Position numbers and translations under genes: made by a program
Notes under the pieces: generated by a model
What the model saw: only the letters and a program-made list of their open reading frames with translations
Database searches by the model: none
What the model was told of the DNA's origin: nothing
Shown: positions 14,077 through 25,779 of the stretch, piece by piece
How the letters are laid out: every line of letters starts with the position of its first letter
Numbering within the stretch: position 1 is the stretch's first letter
From: Woeseiaceae bacterium
GTDB taxonomy: Bacteria > Pseudomonadota > Gammaproteobacteria > Steroidobacterales > Woeseiaceae
DNA length: 64,000 nt
Reading direction: 5' to 3'
Assembly: GCA_028289545.1 (NCBI GenBank)
Contig: JANQPG010000082.1
Coordinates: 16,485 to 80,484 of the forward strand

Positions 14077-14940
14077 TTATTGAAGGCTTTTCGGGCCGGA
14101 GACCGTGTTCTCGACAAACAGGCGGGACACGTCAATTGCGTCGAAACGCTGGCGCTCACCGCAGTATTCGCAGGTCACCTCGACGCGCCCCTGTTCCGCG
14201 ACGGCGGCCTGCACCTCCGCCTCACCCAGCATCTTCAGCACTTCGCCGGCCCGCTGCCGCGAACAACGGCAGCGAAAACTGGCTTGCCGCGGCTCGAACA
14301 CGCGAACGTCGTCTTCGGCAAACAATTTGCGAATCATGTCGATACCGGAGTTCTGGCTCAGCTCGGCACCGCGCAACGTGGCGGCAATGTAGCCGAGCCG
14401 CTGCCAGTCGTCGGCTTCGAGCACCGATTGGCCCGGCATTTGCTGCAGCAGCAAGCCACCCGCCATGTCCGCATCGGACACCAGGGCCAGATGGCTCGGG
14501 ACCTGGACCGAGCGATCGAAATACCCTTTCAGGCTGTCCGCCAGCTGGTCGCCGCTGATTTCGACGACACCCTGATAGGGCTGCTCGCCGTTGTCGATGG
14601 TGATGGCGCAGTGGGCGTCTTCGAACAATTCGGGGTAAGCGTCCGCCGCAACGGGATTCCCGGCTGTCGCCATGCCGCGCAGCTCCAGCTGACTCGTCGC
14701 CTGCATGACGAGCATCGACAGCGGGCCTGCGCCCTGCATCTGCAAGGTCACGCTGCCCGTGAATTTGAGGCTGTGAGCAATCAGTCCGGTTGCCGCGGCG
14801 GCGTGACCCAGCGTCTCCCTCACCAGCGGATCGTAGTCGTGATCGCGCTGCATGCGCCGCCACGCGCGCGTGAGCTGAATCAGCGCGCCGCGCACGGGCA
14901 GCGATTCGAACACGAACGGTACAAGCTGGTCGCCGGTCAC
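14077..14940 (-). CDS. hslO: Redox-regulated chaperone Hsp33
   Basis: A 287-residue Hsp33: N-terminal core (about 1-180) plus a C-terminal zinc redox switch with the four cysteines as CRC (FRCRC) and CEYC (VTCEYCGE). Oxidation releases zinc, forms disulfides and activates holdase activity in the cytoplasm. The start is GTG at 14940 with GGGGTAG upstream. It follows gatB by 27 bases and may be read from the gatCAB transcript. Confidence 0.94.
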   Translation of the reverse strand: MTGDQLVPFVFESLPVRGALIQLTRAWRRMQRDHDYDPLVRETLGHAAAATGLIAHSLKFTGSVTLQMQGAGPLSMLVMQATSQLELRGMATAGNPVAADAYPELFEDAHCAITIDNGEQPYQGVVEISGDQLADSLKGYFDRSVQVPSHLALVSDADMAGGLLLQQMPGQSVLEADDWQRLGYIAATLRGAELSQNSGIDMIRKLFAEDDVRVFEPRQASFRCRCSRQRAGEVLKMLGEAEVQAAVAEQGRVEVTCEYCGERQRFDAIDVSRLFVENTVSGPKSLQ

Positions 14941-14967
14941 GCTTCTACCCCGTGGGCGTTCTGCCGC

Positions 14968-16410
14968 TCAGCTATCCAGTTTCTGTTTGAGTATTGCATT
15001 GACCTGGCCGGGGTTGGCCTTGCCGCCGGTTGCCTGCATGACCTGACCGACAAAATAGCCCAGCAATTTGGTTTTGCCGGCCCGGTATTCCTCAGCCTGC
15101 GACGGATTGTTGGCAATCACCTCGGCGACTATCGATTCAATCGCCGATGCATCGGTAATCTGCTTCAGCCCGCGGCTCTCGATGATCTCGTCCACGCTGC
15201 CCTCGCCGGCCCAGAGCCCGTCGAACACGGCCTTGGCAATCTTGCCGGAGATCGTATTGTCGTGAATCCGCTCGACCAGCGACGCCAGCATGGGCGCCGT
15301 CACGCGCGAATGGTCCACGTCGAGTGCTTCCTTGTTCAATGCAGCGGACAGATCACCCAGTATCCAGTTGGCGACGAGCTGCGCGGGCGCCGCCGTCGCC
15401 GCGCACGCCGCCTCGAAGTAGTCCGCCAACTGTCGGCTCACCGTGAGGATTCCGGCGTCTTCCGCGCGCAGCCCAAACTCGTCGACAAAGCGCCGGGTCT
15501 TGGCGTCCGGCAGCTCGGGCAGACTCGCCTGAACAGCGTTGATGAAGCTGTCGTCGATCTCGACGGGCAACAGGTCGGGATCCGGGAAGTAGCGGTAGTC
15601 GTTGGCCTCTTCCTTCGAACGCATCGACCGCGTTTCGTCCTTGTCGGCGTCGTACAAACGCGTTTCCTGCACCACTTCGCCGCCGTCCTCGAGGAGATCG
15701 ATCTGCCGCTCGATTTCGAAGTTGATGGCCTTCTCCACGAAGCGAAAGGAGTTCAGGTTCTTGAGCTCGGTACGCGTGCCGAGCCTCTCGTCACCCTTTG
15801 GCCTGACGGACACGTTGGCGTCACAGCGGAACGAGCCTTCCTGCATGTTGCCGTCGGAGATACCGAGGTAGCGCACGATCGTGTGGATTTTGCGCATGTA
15901 CGCAACCGCTTCGCGCGCCGAGCGCAAGTCGGGCTCCGACACAATTTCCAGGAGCGGCGTACCCGCGCGATTCAGGTCGATACCGGTAAAACCGTCGAGC
16001 CCCTCGTGAATCGACTTGCCGGCGTCCTCTTCGAGGTGCGCCCGGGTGATGCCGATGCGTTTTTGGCTGCCGTCCTCTCGATCGATGAAGAGCTCCCCGC
16101 GCTCGACGATCGGCAGCTCGTACTGACTGATCTGGTAACCCTTCGGCAGATCCGGATAGAAGTAGTTCTTGCGGGCAAACACCGAACGGCGCGCAACGGT
16201 CGCATTGACGGCCAGACCAAAACTCGCCGCCATGCGCACGACGCTCTTGTTGACGACCGGCAACACACCCGGATAGCCGAGATCGACGAGGCAAGCCTGG
16301 GTATTCGGCTCGGCGCCGTACGCCGTGGACGCGCCCGAGAAGATTTTCGAGCGCGTCGCGAGCTGCGTGTGAATCTCGAGACCGATAACCACCTCCCAGC
16401 GAGCGCTCAT
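14968..16410 (-). CDS. gatB: Asp/Glu-tRNA amidotransferase subunit B
   Basis: A 480-residue GatB, normal length. It activates the side chain of mischarged Asp-tRNA(Asn) or Glu-tRNA(Gln) and receives ammonia from GatA. Visible: the N-terminal [35 protein letters not shown] and [14 protein letters not shown] motifs, and the C-terminal YqeY-like helical tail (about 330-480). ATG at 16410 overlaps the gatA stop (ATGA). Confidence 0.96.
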   Translation of the reverse strand: MSARWEVVIGLEIHTQLATRSKIFSGASTAYGAEPNTQACLVDLGYPGVLPVVNKSVVRMAASFGLAVNATVARRSVFARKNYFYPDLPKGYQISQYELPIVERGELFIDREDGSQKRIGITRAHLEEDAGKSIHEGLDGFTGIDLNRAGTPLLEIVSEPDLRSAREAVAYMRKIHTIVRYLGISDGNMQEGSFRCDANVSVRPKGDERLGTRTELKNLNSFRFVEKAINFEIERQIDLLEDGGEVVQETRLYDADKDETRSMRSKEEANDYRYFPDPDLLPVEIDDSFINAVQASLPELPDAKTRRFVDEFGLRAEDAGILTVSRQLADYFEAACAATAAPAQLVANWILGDLSAALNKEALDVDHSRVTAPMLASLVERIHDNTISGKIAKAVFDGLWAGEGSVDEIIESRGLKQITDASAIESIVAEVIANNPSQAEEYRAGKTKLLGYFVGQVMQATGGKANPGQVNAILKQKLDS

Positions 16411-17876
16411 GCGTACGCCTCCGGGCAGCGATGATGCCAGTCGGTATCGCGCTGGTAGCTGTAGGCCACATTCAACAGCGTTTGTTCGGCAAAATGTCCA
16501 CCGACGAGGTGCAGGCCAACCGGCAGCCCGCCGACAAACCCGCAGGGTACGGACAGTGCCGGCAGGCCGGCGAGGTTGGCGCCAATCGTGTAGATATCGT
16601 TGAGATACATGGTGATCGGATCGTCCGTCTTCGCGCCGAGCTCGAACGCCGGCGTCGGCGTTGTGGGCCCGGCGATCACGTCGACGTTGGCGAACGCCTC
16701 GCGGAAATCCTCGGCAATCAGTGCCCGCACCTGCTGCGCCTTCAGATAATAGGCGTCGTAGTAGCCGGCGGACAGCACGTAGGTGCCGGTCAGAATCCGC
16801 CGCTTGACCTCGGCGCCGAAACCTTCGCCGCGGCTCTTGCAATACAGATCGAGCAGGTCTTCGGCGTCGTCCGCGCGGTGCCCGAAACGCACGCCGTCGA
16901 AACGCGACAGGTTCGAGGAGCACTCCGCCGGCGCCACGACGTAGTAGGTTGGCACCGATAAATCGATGTTCGGCAGGTCGACGTCGACCAGCTCGGCGCC
17001 TTTGGTTTTGAGCAGGTCCAGCGCTTCACGTACCGCCGCACCGGTGTGCTCTTCGAGCCCGGCATCGAAGTGCTGGCGCACGACGCCAACGCGCAATCCC
17101 GAGAGATCCTCCTCGAGCGCCGAAAAATAATCGGGTACGGGGTGGTCGATCGAAGTGGAGTCGCGCTCGTCGAAGCCCGCCATGCCGCCCAGCAAAAGCG
17201 CGGCGTCTTCGACGCTGCGGGTAATGACGCCTGCCTGGTCGAGGCTCGAGGCGAACGCAATCATGCCGTACCGCGATACGCGGCCATAAGTGGGCTTGAG
17301 GCCCACCGTGTTCGTCAACGCGGCGGGTTGTCGGATCGAACCGCCCGTGTCGGTCCCGGTCGCCGCGGGAGCGAGCCGGCCTGCCACGGCAGCCGCGGAA
17401 CCGCCGGACGACCCGCCCGGCGAACATGCCGGATTCCATGGGTTATGCACCGGCCCGTAATAGCTCGTCTCGTTCGAGGAGCCCATCGCGAACTCGTCCA
17501 TGTTGGCCTTGCCGAGCATGATCGTCCCGGCATCGGCCAGGCGGCTGACAACCGTCGCATCGTACGGCGACACGAAGCCGTCGAGCATTCGCGATCCACA
17601 GGTCGTGCGGACGCCGCGCGTGCAGAAGATGTCCTTGTGGACGATCGGCAGGCCCTCCAGCGCGCGCGCCTCGCCGTTCGCAATGCGATCGTCGGCCTGC
17701 CGCGCGGCGTCGAGCGCCTGTTCCGCCGTTACGGTCAGCAGCGCGTTGAGCGTCGCGTCGTGCGCGTCGATACGGGCCAGCAGCGCTTCCGCGAGCTCCA
17801 CGGCGCTGAAATCGCGGTTCTCGAGGCCGGCTTTGAGCTCGGCGAGCGTCTGTGTGTGCAGCGAATCGGTGCTCAT
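16407..17876 (-). CDS. gatA: Asp/Glu-tRNA amidotransferase subunit A
   Basis: A 489-residue amidase-signature protein that releases ammonia from glutamine for GatB. The catalytic triad is complete: K81 (IVHKDIF), cis-serine S156 (SPGGSSGGS) and nucleophile S180 (GTDTGGSI). ATG at 17876 gives the usual family N-terminus; the frame extends upstream without family similarity. It lies 67 bases after gatC and overlaps gatB by four bases. Confidence 0.96.
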   Translation of the reverse strand: MSTDSLHTQTLAELKAGLENRDFSAVELAEALLARIDAHDATLNALLTVTAEQALDAARQADDRIANGEARALEGLPIVHKDIFCTRGVRTTCGSRMLDGFVSPYDATVVSRLADAGTIMLGKANMDEFAMGSSNETSYYGPVHNPWNPACSPGGSSGGSAAAVAGRLAPAATGTDTGGSIRQPAALTNTVGLKPTYGRVSRYGMIAFASSLDQAGVITRSVEDAALLLGGMAGFDERDSTSIDHPVPDYFSALEEDLSGLRVGVVRQHFDAGLEEHTGAAVREALDLLKTKGAELVDVDLPNIDLSVPTYYVVAPAECSSNLSRFDGVRFGHRADDAEDLLDLYCKSRGEGFGAEVKRRILTGTYVLSAGYYDAYYLKAQQVRALIAEDFREAFANVDVIAGPTTPTPAFELGAKTDDPITMYLNDIYTIGANLAGLPALSVPCGFVGGLPVGLHLVGGHFAEQTLLNVAYSYQRDTDWHHRCPEAYA

Positions 17877-17943
17877 ATCGGCGTCTTGGCGTTGGTTTTT
17901 GCCCGCATCCCTCGATCGGGCAGTCGATCCTTCGTTCGATCCG

Positions 17944-18231
17944 TCATTCGATAACCCGGGGCACGAGGTACAGCCCATCGCGAACCAGCGGCGCATTCTC
18001 CTGCACGCGATCGCGCTCGTCAGTCTCGGTTACGCTGTCGGCGCGCAGCCGCTGGCTTGCGTTCAGCGGGTGCGCCATCGGCGTTACGCCGTCCGTCGGC
18101 GCTTTCGAAAGCTGGTCCACAAAATCGACGATGCGGGACAGTTTGTCCGCCGTCTCTTGAATGTCGTCGTCGGCAACATGCAGGCGAGCCAGCATGGCAA
18201 TGTGCCGAACCTGGTCTTTGTCGAGTGACAC
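17944..18231 (-). CDS. gatC: Asp/Glu-tRNA amidotransferase subunit C
   Basis: A 95-residue GatC, the small helical subunit that stabilises GatA/GatB. Conserved features: [10 protein letters not shown] near the N-terminus, [11 protein letters not shown], and the C-terminal LRADSV and LVPRVIE ends. The start is taken as GTG at 18231 with a short GGA site upstream; ATG codons further upstream would add up to 42 unlike residues. First gene of gatCAB, divergent from mreB with about 130 bases between. Confidence 0.88.
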   Translation of the reverse strand: MSLDKDQVRHIAMLARLHVADDDIQETADKLSRIVDFVDQLSKAPTDGVTPMAHPLNASQRLRADSVTETDERDRVQENAPLVRDGLYLVPRVIE

Positions 18232-18290
18232 GGGTTTTTCCGGAGTAGTGATCGGGTTTAAGAGCGCCGAGCGCGGCGCATCCAACATGA

Positions 18291-19406
<1,116 letters not shown>

Positions 19407-19430
19407 GTCCACCACCGCGGCGGAGGCATC

Positions 19431-20330
19431 GTGGTCACTGCTCGCAGCAACGGCAACAAAAGCTCACGGATACCGGCCCTCGGACTCCGTGCGGTTTTGC
19501 TGATACTGTTTTCTATCCTCGTGATGCTGGCCGATGCACGCACGCAGCATCTCGACGCCGTACGGCAGGCGCTCGGAGCCGCCGTCTACCCGCTGCGGCT
19601 GATCGTGGACGCACCCTCTCGCCTGTTTACCTGGGCCGACCGCTCGACGGTCAGCCGGGAAACGCTGCAGCGCGAAAACCGGCGACTCAGGAGCGAACGG
19701 CTCCTGATCGAGGCCGAGCTGCAGAAACTTACAGCACTCGAGGCCGAGAACACTCGCCTGCGTGAGCTCCTGGACGCGCGCGAACGCGTCGGCAGCCGGG
19801 TCCGCGTTGCGGAAATCATGTCCGTGGACGCCAACCCCTACCGGCATACGCTGGTCATCAACGTCGGCACGGCCGAAGGTGCCTACGACGGGCAGGCCGT
19901 CATCGATGCCGACGGCGTCGTCGGCCAGCTGATCGAGCCCGGGCTCAAAACCTCGCAGGCCGTTCTGATCAGCGATCCCGGCCACGCGATCCCGGTCGAG
20001 ATCAATCGCAACGGCCTGCGGACCATTGCGTTCGGGACCGGCGAAATCGACGTACTCGACCTGCCGTTCCTGCCCAACAACGCCGACATCGAGAGTGGAG
20101 ACCTGCTGGTAACCTCCGGTCTGGGCGGCAAGTTCCCGCCGGGCTATCCGGTTGCCGTCGTCAGCTCCGTCACGCGGATTCCGCAGGAACCGTTTGCGGA
20201 CGTGACCGCGCTGCCAGCCGCGACCCTGAACCAGGTGCGCGAAATCATGCTGATCGACATCGAGCCGCCGGCACAGGACGACAGCAACGCCGCGGCTTCG
20301 CCGGCAACGGAGACATCGGGCGATGGCTAG
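19431..20330 (+). CDS. mreC: Rod-shape determining protein MreC
   Basis: A 299-residue protein: one N-terminal transmembrane segment (about 20-37), a coiled coil (about 75-125, rich in R, E and L heptads) and the double beta-barrel periplasmic domain (about 125-275). It links MreB to PBP2-RodA. The start is GTG at 19431, 24 bases after mreB. The stop overlaps mreD by 8 bases. Confidence 0.93.
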   Translation: MVTARSNGNKSSRIPALGLRAVLLILFSILVMLADARTQHLDAVRQALGAAVYPLRLIVDAPSRLFTWADRSTVSRETLQRENRRLRSERLLIEAELQKLTALEAENTRLRELLDARERVGSRVRVAEIMSVDANPYRHTLVINVGTAEGAYDGQAVIDADGVVGQLIEPGLKTSQAVLISDPGHAIPVEINRNGLRTIAFGTGEIDVLDLPFLPNNADIESGDLLVTSGLGGKFPPGYPVAVVSSVTRIPQEPFADVTALPAATLNQVREIMLIDIEPPAQDDSNAAASPATETSGDG

Positions 20331-20814
20331 CGCGGAACGCGGCAGCACGCTAGCGATGGTCGCCTCGATCATTGTCGCCATGCTGTTGACCATCATGCCG
20401 TTGCCGGACGCGGCGGCGGCGTTCAGGCCCGACTGGATTGCGCTCGTCCTGATTTACTGGTCAATGATGCTGCCCCGCAACTACAGCGTCGGCATTGCCT
20501 GGGGAATCGGGCTCTTGCTCGATGTGGCTCACGGCACTTTGCTCGGACAACATGCACTTGCGCTCGTCGCCGTGGTCTATCTGACATCCCGCTTTCATTT
20601 GCTAATGCGTGTGTTCCCGATGTCGCAGCTTACCCTTACGGTTCTGGTCCTCCTGACCGTCTACCAGTTCCTCCTGTTCTGGATCAACGGCGTTGCCGGT
20701 GTCGACGTGTCGGCTGCCAGCTACTGGGGGCCCGTCGTTTCGGGCACCCTGCTCTGGCCGGTCGTCGCCATTGTGTTGTCCGGCGCGGCGCGGCCGCGGA
20801 CTCGTCGAGCCTGA
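20323..20814 (+). CDS. mreD: Rod-shape determining membrane protein MreD
   Basis: A 163-residue protein with about five hydrophobic segments, recognised by size, hydropathy and position between mreC and mrdA. The PDWIALVLIYW and GIAWGIGLLLDVAHGTLLGQHAL segments are typical of MreD. Its ATG overlaps the mreC stop, and mrdA follows one base after its stop codon. Confidence 0.92.
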   Translation: MASAERGSTLAMVASIIVAMLLTIMPLPDAAAAFRPDWIALVLIYWSMMLPRNYSVGIAWGIGLLLDVAHGTLLGQHALALVAVVYLTSRFHLLMRVFPMSQLTLTVLVLLTVYQFLLFWINGVAGVDVSAASYWGPVVSGTLLWPVVAIVLSGAARPRTRRA

Positions 20815-20815
20815 C

Positions 20816-22717
20816 ATGGATCTGTTGTCACCGATCAAGGATCACCATTCCGAACGCCGGATGTTCATTGCCCGCGTGCTCCTGTCATCTTTGATTGCGG
20901 TGCTCTTGCTCGGCGTTGTCGTGGCGAGGCTCGTGCAGCTGCAGGTGCTGGACCACGAATACTTCGCGGAACGCTCCCAGGGCAACCGCGTGCGTATCGA
21001 GCCGGTGCCGCCGATCCGCGGGCTCATCCTTGATCGGCGCGGCCGCGTGCTGGCGGAAAACTATCCGGCCTATCAGCTCGAGCTGATCCCGGAGCAACTG
21101 GTCGACCTGGACGATACGCTGACGCGGCTCGCGGCTCTGGAACTCATTGATGCCGAGGACATTCCCAGGATCGAGGCAACCGCCAAAGCCGGCCCTCGTT
21201 TCAAGCCGGTCACGCTGAACGCCAGGCTGACCGACGCGGAAATTGCCAACTTCGCGGTCGAACGGCCGCGCTTCCCCGGCGTCGATTTTCGCCCGCGCCT
21301 GGTACGCCACTACCCGCACGGCGAGGCCGTGGCGCACGCCGTGGGTTATGTCAGCGCGCTGACGACCGAGGACCTCGAAGAGGTCGAGGCGGCGCGTTAT
21401 GCCGGCACGTCGCAGAGCGGCAAGACCGGCGTCGAGGCGAACTACGAGACCGACCTGCACGGCTACGCCGGCTACCGTCACCTGGTCACGAACGCGCGTG
21501 GCCGACAGATTGCCGTGGACACTCGCGAGGTACTCGACGCACTGCCGGTCGATGCGGCCGCGGCGCCCGGCGACAACGTGTACACGACCCTCGATCTGGA
21601 CCTGCAGCTCCTCGCGACCAAAGCGCTCGAAGGCAGGCGCGGCGCCATCGTAGCGATGGACCCCTGGAACGGCGACATACTGGCCATGGTCAGCGCGCCG
21701 TCCTTCGATCCGAACCAGTTTGCAATCGGCATGACGCCCGACGACTACCGGAGCCTGACCACCGACCCGGAGAACCCGCTGTACAACCGCGCCGTGCTCG
21801 GCGTGTATCCGCCCGGCTCGACCATCAAACCCATGCTTGCGCTGGCCGCGCTCGAAACGGGCGCCACCAACCTGACCCGCAAGACTATGTGCCGGGGTCA
21901 CTTTTCGCTGCCGAACAATACCCATCGCTATCGCGACTGGAAGCCGGAAGGCCACGGTTCTGTCGATATCATCGAAGCTATTTCGCAATCCTGCGACGTG
22001 TATTTTTACGAAATCGCCAACGACATCGGCATCGACGCCATGCACCACTACCTGGACCAGTTCGGCCTGGGCTCCAAGACCAACATCGATCTGCGCAACG
22101 AAAGCAACGGCCTGGTGCCGTCGACCGCCTGGAAACGTGAGCGCTTCAAAGGCCGCGACCCGTCGGAGCAGCGCTGGTATCAGGGCGAAACCGTCATTGC
22201 CTCCATTGGCCAGGGCTATATGCTCGCGACACCCCTCCAGCTTGCGGTGGCCGCGGCGACAACGGCAACCCGCGGCACCCGCTACCAGCCGAGGCTGGTT
22301 GCGGCATTCGACGATCCGCTGGACGGTCAGCGCCGCATCCTCGATCCCATCCGGGTCGGGACGGTAGACGTCGACAACGACGTCCACTGGGATACCGTAA
22401 TCCAGTCGATGCACGACGTGATGCATGGCCTGCGCGGCACGGCGCGCGAGGCCGGCCTCGATGCCGAGTACGTAATGGCCGGCAAGAGCGGCACGGCGCA
22501 AGTGTTCAGCGTAGCGCAGGAAGAGGAATACAACGAGGAAGAAATCGAAGAGCGTCTGCGCGACCATGCATTGTTCATTTCTTTTGCGCCGATCGACAAT
22601 CCGCAGATTGCCGTTGCCGTCATCGTCGAAAACGGTTCCAGCGGCAGCCGGGTTGCCGCACCGATTGCCCGGAGCCTGATGGACGCTTATCTGGGTTATG
22701 GCGATGCGCCTCAGTGA
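20816..22717 (+). CDS. mrdA: Penicillin-binding protein 2 (elongasome transpeptidase)
   Basis: A 633-residue class B PBP: N-terminal anchor helix (about 22-42), pedestal domain, then transpeptidase. Catalytic motifs: S335-T-I-K338, the SCD triad (QSCDVYF) and K557-S-G-T. It crosslinks peptidoglycan for side-wall growth with RodA. The ATG at 20816 follows mreD directly. It overlaps rodA by 20 bases. Confidence 0.96.
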   Translation: MDLLSPIKDHHSERRMFIARVLLSSLIAVLLLGVVVARLVQLQVLDHEYFAERSQGNRVRIEPVPPIRGLILDRRGRVLAENYPAYQLELIPEQLVDLDDTLTRLAALELIDAEDIPRIEATAKAGPRFKPVTLNARLTDAEIANFAVERPRFPGVDFRPRLVRHYPHGEAVAHAVGYVSALTTEDLEEVEAARYAGTSQSGKTGVEANYETDLHGYAGYRHLVTNARGRQIAVDTREVLDALPVDAAAAPGDNVYTTLDLDLQLLATKALEGRRGAIVAMDPWNGDILAMVSAPSFDPNQFAIGMTPDDYRSLTTDPENPLYNRAVLGVYPPGSTIKPMLALAALETGATNLTRKTMCRGHFSLPNNTHRYRDWKPEGHGSVDIIEAISQSCDVYFYEIANDIGIDAMHHYLDQFGLGSKTNIDLRNESNGLVPSTAWKRERFKGRDPSEQRWYQGETVIASIGQGYMLATPLQLAVAAATTATRGTRYQPRLVAAFDDPLDGQRRILDPIRVGTVDVDNDVHWDTVIQSMHDVMHGLRGTAREAGLDAEYVMAGKSGTAQVFSVAQEEEYNEEEIEERLRDHALFISFAPIDNPQIAVAVIVENGSSGSRVAAPIARSLMDAYLGYGDAPQ

Positions 22718-23843
22718 GACCCAGAAACTGCTGGCGGGAACCACCGAACCGCTCGGGGGTTTCGGCAGGCTCCTCAACCGCTTCAACATAGACGGTCCGC
22801 TTCTGAGTGCACTCGTGCTGATCGCGGCGTTTGGCCTTGTCGTGCTGTACAGCGCCGTCGGCGAAAACATGCGGCTCTGGACCAACCAGCTCGTGCGGCT
22901 CCTGATTGCGCTCGTCGGGATGCTCATCATTGCGCAATTCCCGCCGGACTTTCTCAGGCGCTGGACGCCGTGGGGCTACGCAGCGGGTGTCCTGCTGCTG
23001 ATTCTCGTGCTCGTGACCGGCGAGGTGGGCCAGGGGGCCCGCCGATGGCTGGACCTCGGCGTGCGCTTTCAGCCCTCTGAAATCATGAAGCTCGCCGTGC
23101 CGATGATGACCGCGTGGTACCTGCACGACCGGCAAATGCCGCCCACGCCAGCCAATCTGCTCGTGCTGGCCGTTGTCATCGTTGTCCCCACCGTGTTGAT
23201 TGCTCGGCAGCCGGACCTTGGCACATCGCTGTTAATCGCCGCATCCGGCGTCATCGTCATTGTGCTCGCGGGTCTGCCGATCCGAATCATGCTGGGACTG
23301 GCGGTCGCGTCCGTACCCGGTGCGCTGGTGTTGTGGAACTTCATGCAGGACTACCAGAAGCAACGCGTGCTGACCTTGCTCAACCCGGACAGCGATCCGC
23401 TGGGCGCCGGCTACAACATCATTCAGTCGAAAATAGCCATTGGCTCGGGCGGCCTGTTCGGTAAAGGCTGGACGAATGGTTCGCAGGCACAGCTCGAGTT
23501 CCTGCCCGAGCGCGACACAGACTTCATATTTGCCGTCGTCGCCGAAGAGCTGGGACTCATGGGTGTGCTTGCCCTGCTCGCCCTTTACATATTTGTCGTC
23601 GGCCGCGGCCTGTTCATTGCGGCTTCAGCGCACGACACCTATTCGCGACTGCTGGCGGGCTCGATCAGCCTGACGTTTTTTGTGTACGTGTTCGTCAACA
23701 CGGCGATGGTTACCGGTCTCGTGCCGGTTGTTGGCATCCCGTTGCCGCTGGTCAGTTTTGGCGGCACCTCAATGGTGACGCTGTTGGCCGGATTCGGTAT
23801 TCTCATGGCCATCCACTCCAACCGGAAACTGCTTCCCCGCTAA
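22698..23843 (+). CDS. rodA: SEDS peptidoglycan glycosyltransferase RodA
   Basis: A 381-residue polytopic SEDS protein (about ten transmembrane helices) polymerising lipid II for the elongasome. Signatures: RWLDLGVRFQPSEIMKLAVP, RQPDLGTSLL, the FLPERDTDFIFAVVAEELG loop and the C-terminal GIPLPLVSFGGTSM. It starts inside the end of mrdA and its stop TAA shares one base with the mltB ATG, so translation is tightly coupled. Confidence 0.96.
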   Translation: MAMRLSETQKLLAGTTEPLGGFGRLLNRFNIDGPLLSALVLIAAFGLVVLYSAVGENMRLWTNQLVRLLIALVGMLIIAQFPPDFLRRWTPWGYAAGVLLLILVLVTGEVGQGARRWLDLGVRFQPSEIMKLAVPMMTAWYLHDRQMPPTPANLLVLAVVIVVPTVLIARQPDLGTSLLIAASGVIVIVLAGLPIRIMLGLAVASVPGALVLWNFMQDYQKQRVLTLLNPDSDPLGAGYNIIQSKIAIGSGGLFGKGWTNGSQAQLEFLPERDTDFIFAVVAEELGLMGVLALLALYIFVVGRGLFIAASAHDTYSRLLAGSISLTFFVYVFVNTAMVTGLVPVVGIPLPLVSFGGTSMVTLLAGFGILMAIHSNRKLLPR

Positions 23844-24838
23844 TGACCCTGACCCGCGTTTTCGCAATCGCGCTGCTCGTGCTGCTCGCGTCCCCCGCCA
23901 CCGCCTCCGCCATCGACACCTCTGCGAAAAACGTGCAGGCGTTTGTGGACCGTATGGTCGAAGAACATGGATTCGACCGGGCCGAACTCCTTGACACACT
24001 GAGCCGCGCGGAACGCAAGGAAAAGATACTCGAAGCCATCAGCCGGCCCGCCGAGGGCACGCTGAGCTGGGGTGAGTATCGCAAGATATTCCTGACCGAA
24101 GAGCGCATCGAGGCGGGCGCCGCGTTCTGGCGGCAACACGAAAGCGAACTCGAGCGTATTGCCGACTCGAGCGGCGTGCCGATAGAAATCATCGTCGGCA
24201 TCATTGGGGTCGAGACGTATTACGGCCGCATTACCGGCAGCTATCGGGTCCTCGACGCACTGACGACGCTGGCCTTTTACTACCCGCGCCGCTCGGCGTT
24301 TTTTACCCGCGAGCTGGAACAGTTCCTGCTGCTCGTGCGCAGCGAATCGCTCGACGCGACGGAACCCACGGGCTCCTACGCCGGCGCCATGGGACGCCCG
24401 CAGTTCATGCCGTCGAGTTATCGCGCCTATGCGGTCGACTCGACCGGCGACGGCAAACGCGACATCTGGAACAACTGGTCGGACGTTGCGGGCAGCATTG
24501 CCAACTATTTCCTTGAACATCAATGGCGTCCGGGCGATCAGGTCGCCGCGGAGGCCACGCTCTCCGAAGAATTCGAGGGCCCGATCCCCAAACCGGCGCT
24601 CAAGCCGTCGACGACCGTGGCAAAGCTGCGGGAGCGCGGCGTCAGCTTCAGCACCCACCTCGAGGACGACGATCCCAGCCGGCTCATCGAACTTGAAGGC
24701 GACCGGGGCGCCGAGCACTGGGTCGGCTTCCATAATTTTTTTGTGATTACGCGTTACAACCGCAGCGTGATGTACGCGCTGGCCGTGCATCAGCTTGGCC
24801 TCGAGGTCGCTGATGAGGTAGCTCGTGGTGCTGGTTAG
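23843..24838 (+). CDS. mltB: Lytic murein transglycosylase B
   Basis: A 331-residue periplasmic enzyme with a signal peptide (about 1-22, ending TASA) and no lipobox, so a soluble version of MltB. The catalytic glutamate is E124 in GVETYYGR; the AMGRPQFMPSSYRAYAVD and DIWNNWSDVAGSIANYF motifs are intact. It cleaves glycan strands to 1,6-anhydro ends. Those fragments feed the anhMurNAc recycling for which amgK/murU lie 3-5 kb downstream. Confidence 0.92.
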   Translation: MTLTRVFAIALLVLLASPATASAIDTSAKNVQAFVDRMVEEHGFDRAELLDTLSRAERKEKILEAISRPAEGTLSWGEYRKIFLTEERIEAGAAFWRQHESELERIADSSGVPIEIIVGIIGVETYYGRITGSYRVLDALTTLAFYYPRRSAFFTRELEQFLLLVRSESLDATEPTGSYAGAMGRPQFMPSSYRAYAVDSTGDGKRDIWNNWSDVAGSIANYFLEHQWRPGDQVAAEATLSEEFEGPIPKPALKPSTTVAKLRERGVSFSTHLEDDDPSRLIELEGDRGAEHWVGFHNFFVITRYNRSVMYALAVHQLGLEVADEVARGAG

Positions 24839-24876
24839 ATGTCCGTTGGCAGTGACTTTCGACGTGAGGCCTCGCA

Positions 24877-25701
24877 GTGCTGGCTAAGCGCCCACTGGCG
24901 GCTCTTGTTCTCGCGGGCATAGCGCTCAGCGCCTGCAGCACCGGCCCGGTGCGTGACGGTCCGCCCGCGCGCGGCGCCGGCGCCAGCGTGCCGCCTGCCG
25001 TGACGCCACGGCCTGAACCGCTCAGCCGCTACGGCAACGGCCCGATCTACGAAGTGCTCGGCAAGAGCTATCGCGTCATGGAATCGAGCGCCGGCTACAA
25101 TGCGCGCGGCGTAGCCTCGTGGTACGGCAAGAAATTTCACGGCAGGCTGACCTCGAATCGCGAGGTGTACAACATGTACGCCATGACGGCGGCGCACAAG
25201 ACGCTACCGCTGCCCACGTGGGTCGAGGTACGCAACCTGCGCAACAACCGTACCGTTGTCGTGCGGGTCAACGATCGCGGCCCGTTTGTCCACAATCGCA
25301 TTATCGACCTGTCCTACGGGGCAGCGCTCGAACTCGACATGGTCGAAGACGGCACGAGCATGGTGGAAGTCCGTGTGTTGAATTTCGACGAGCCGGCGGG
25401 CGATCGTCCCGTGCGCGTCGTGGAACCTCGGACGGCATCGGTTGCGGCCGCGCCCGAGCGCTCCGGCAACGACATTTTTGTTCAAGTGGGCGCTTTCGGC
25501 AGCCGTGACAATGCCGAGCGACGCGAGGCCATGCTGCGGCAAAACGGTATCGGGCCCATCGGCATCCTGGCCGACACGAGCCGCAGCGCCGCGCTGTACC
25601 GCGTTCAGATTGGCCCCGTCGCAAACGTCTTCGAATACGATCGTATTGTCGATCAGCTCGCCGCCATTGGCATCGACGACCCTTATCTAGTCACCCGCTG
25701 A
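24877..25701 (+). CDS. rlpA: RlpA septal lytic transglycosylase lipoprotein with SPOR domain
   Basis: A 274-residue lipoprotein: lipobox LSAC with C20, a double-psi beta barrel (about 75-175, ASWYGKKFHGRLT and VNDRGPF) and a C-terminal SPOR domain (about 195-272) that binds denuded glycan at septa. The GTG start at 24877 is chosen because it places the signal sequence correctly. Part of the peptidoglycan operon. Confidence 0.93.
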   Translation: MLAKRPLAALVLAGIALSACSTGPVRDGPPARGAGASVPPAVTPRPEPLSRYGNGPIYEVLGKSYRVMESSAGYNARGVASWYGKKFHGRLTSNREVYNMYAMTAAHKTLPLPTWVEVRNLRNNRTVVVRVNDRGPFVHNRIIDLSYGAALELDMVEDGTSMVEVRVLNFDEPAGDRPVRVVEPRTASVAAAPERSGNDIFVQVGAFGSRDNAERREAMLRQNGIGPIGILADTSRSAALYRVQIGPVANVFEYDRIVDQLAAIGIDDPYLVTR

Positions 25702-25779
25702 ACGCGTAAGCTTCCCGGCGCGCGGTTTACCGTTACAATACGCGGCCCATTTTCATTTATTGCTCTCGAATCCGAATCC

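Noticed and set aside
14074..16434. A 786-residue frame on the plus strand
   Set aside because: It is antisense to hslO and gatB; a GC-rich reverse-frame shadow.
20885..22930. A 681-residue frame on the minus strand
   Set aside because: Antisense to mrdA and rodA, with no plausible domains.
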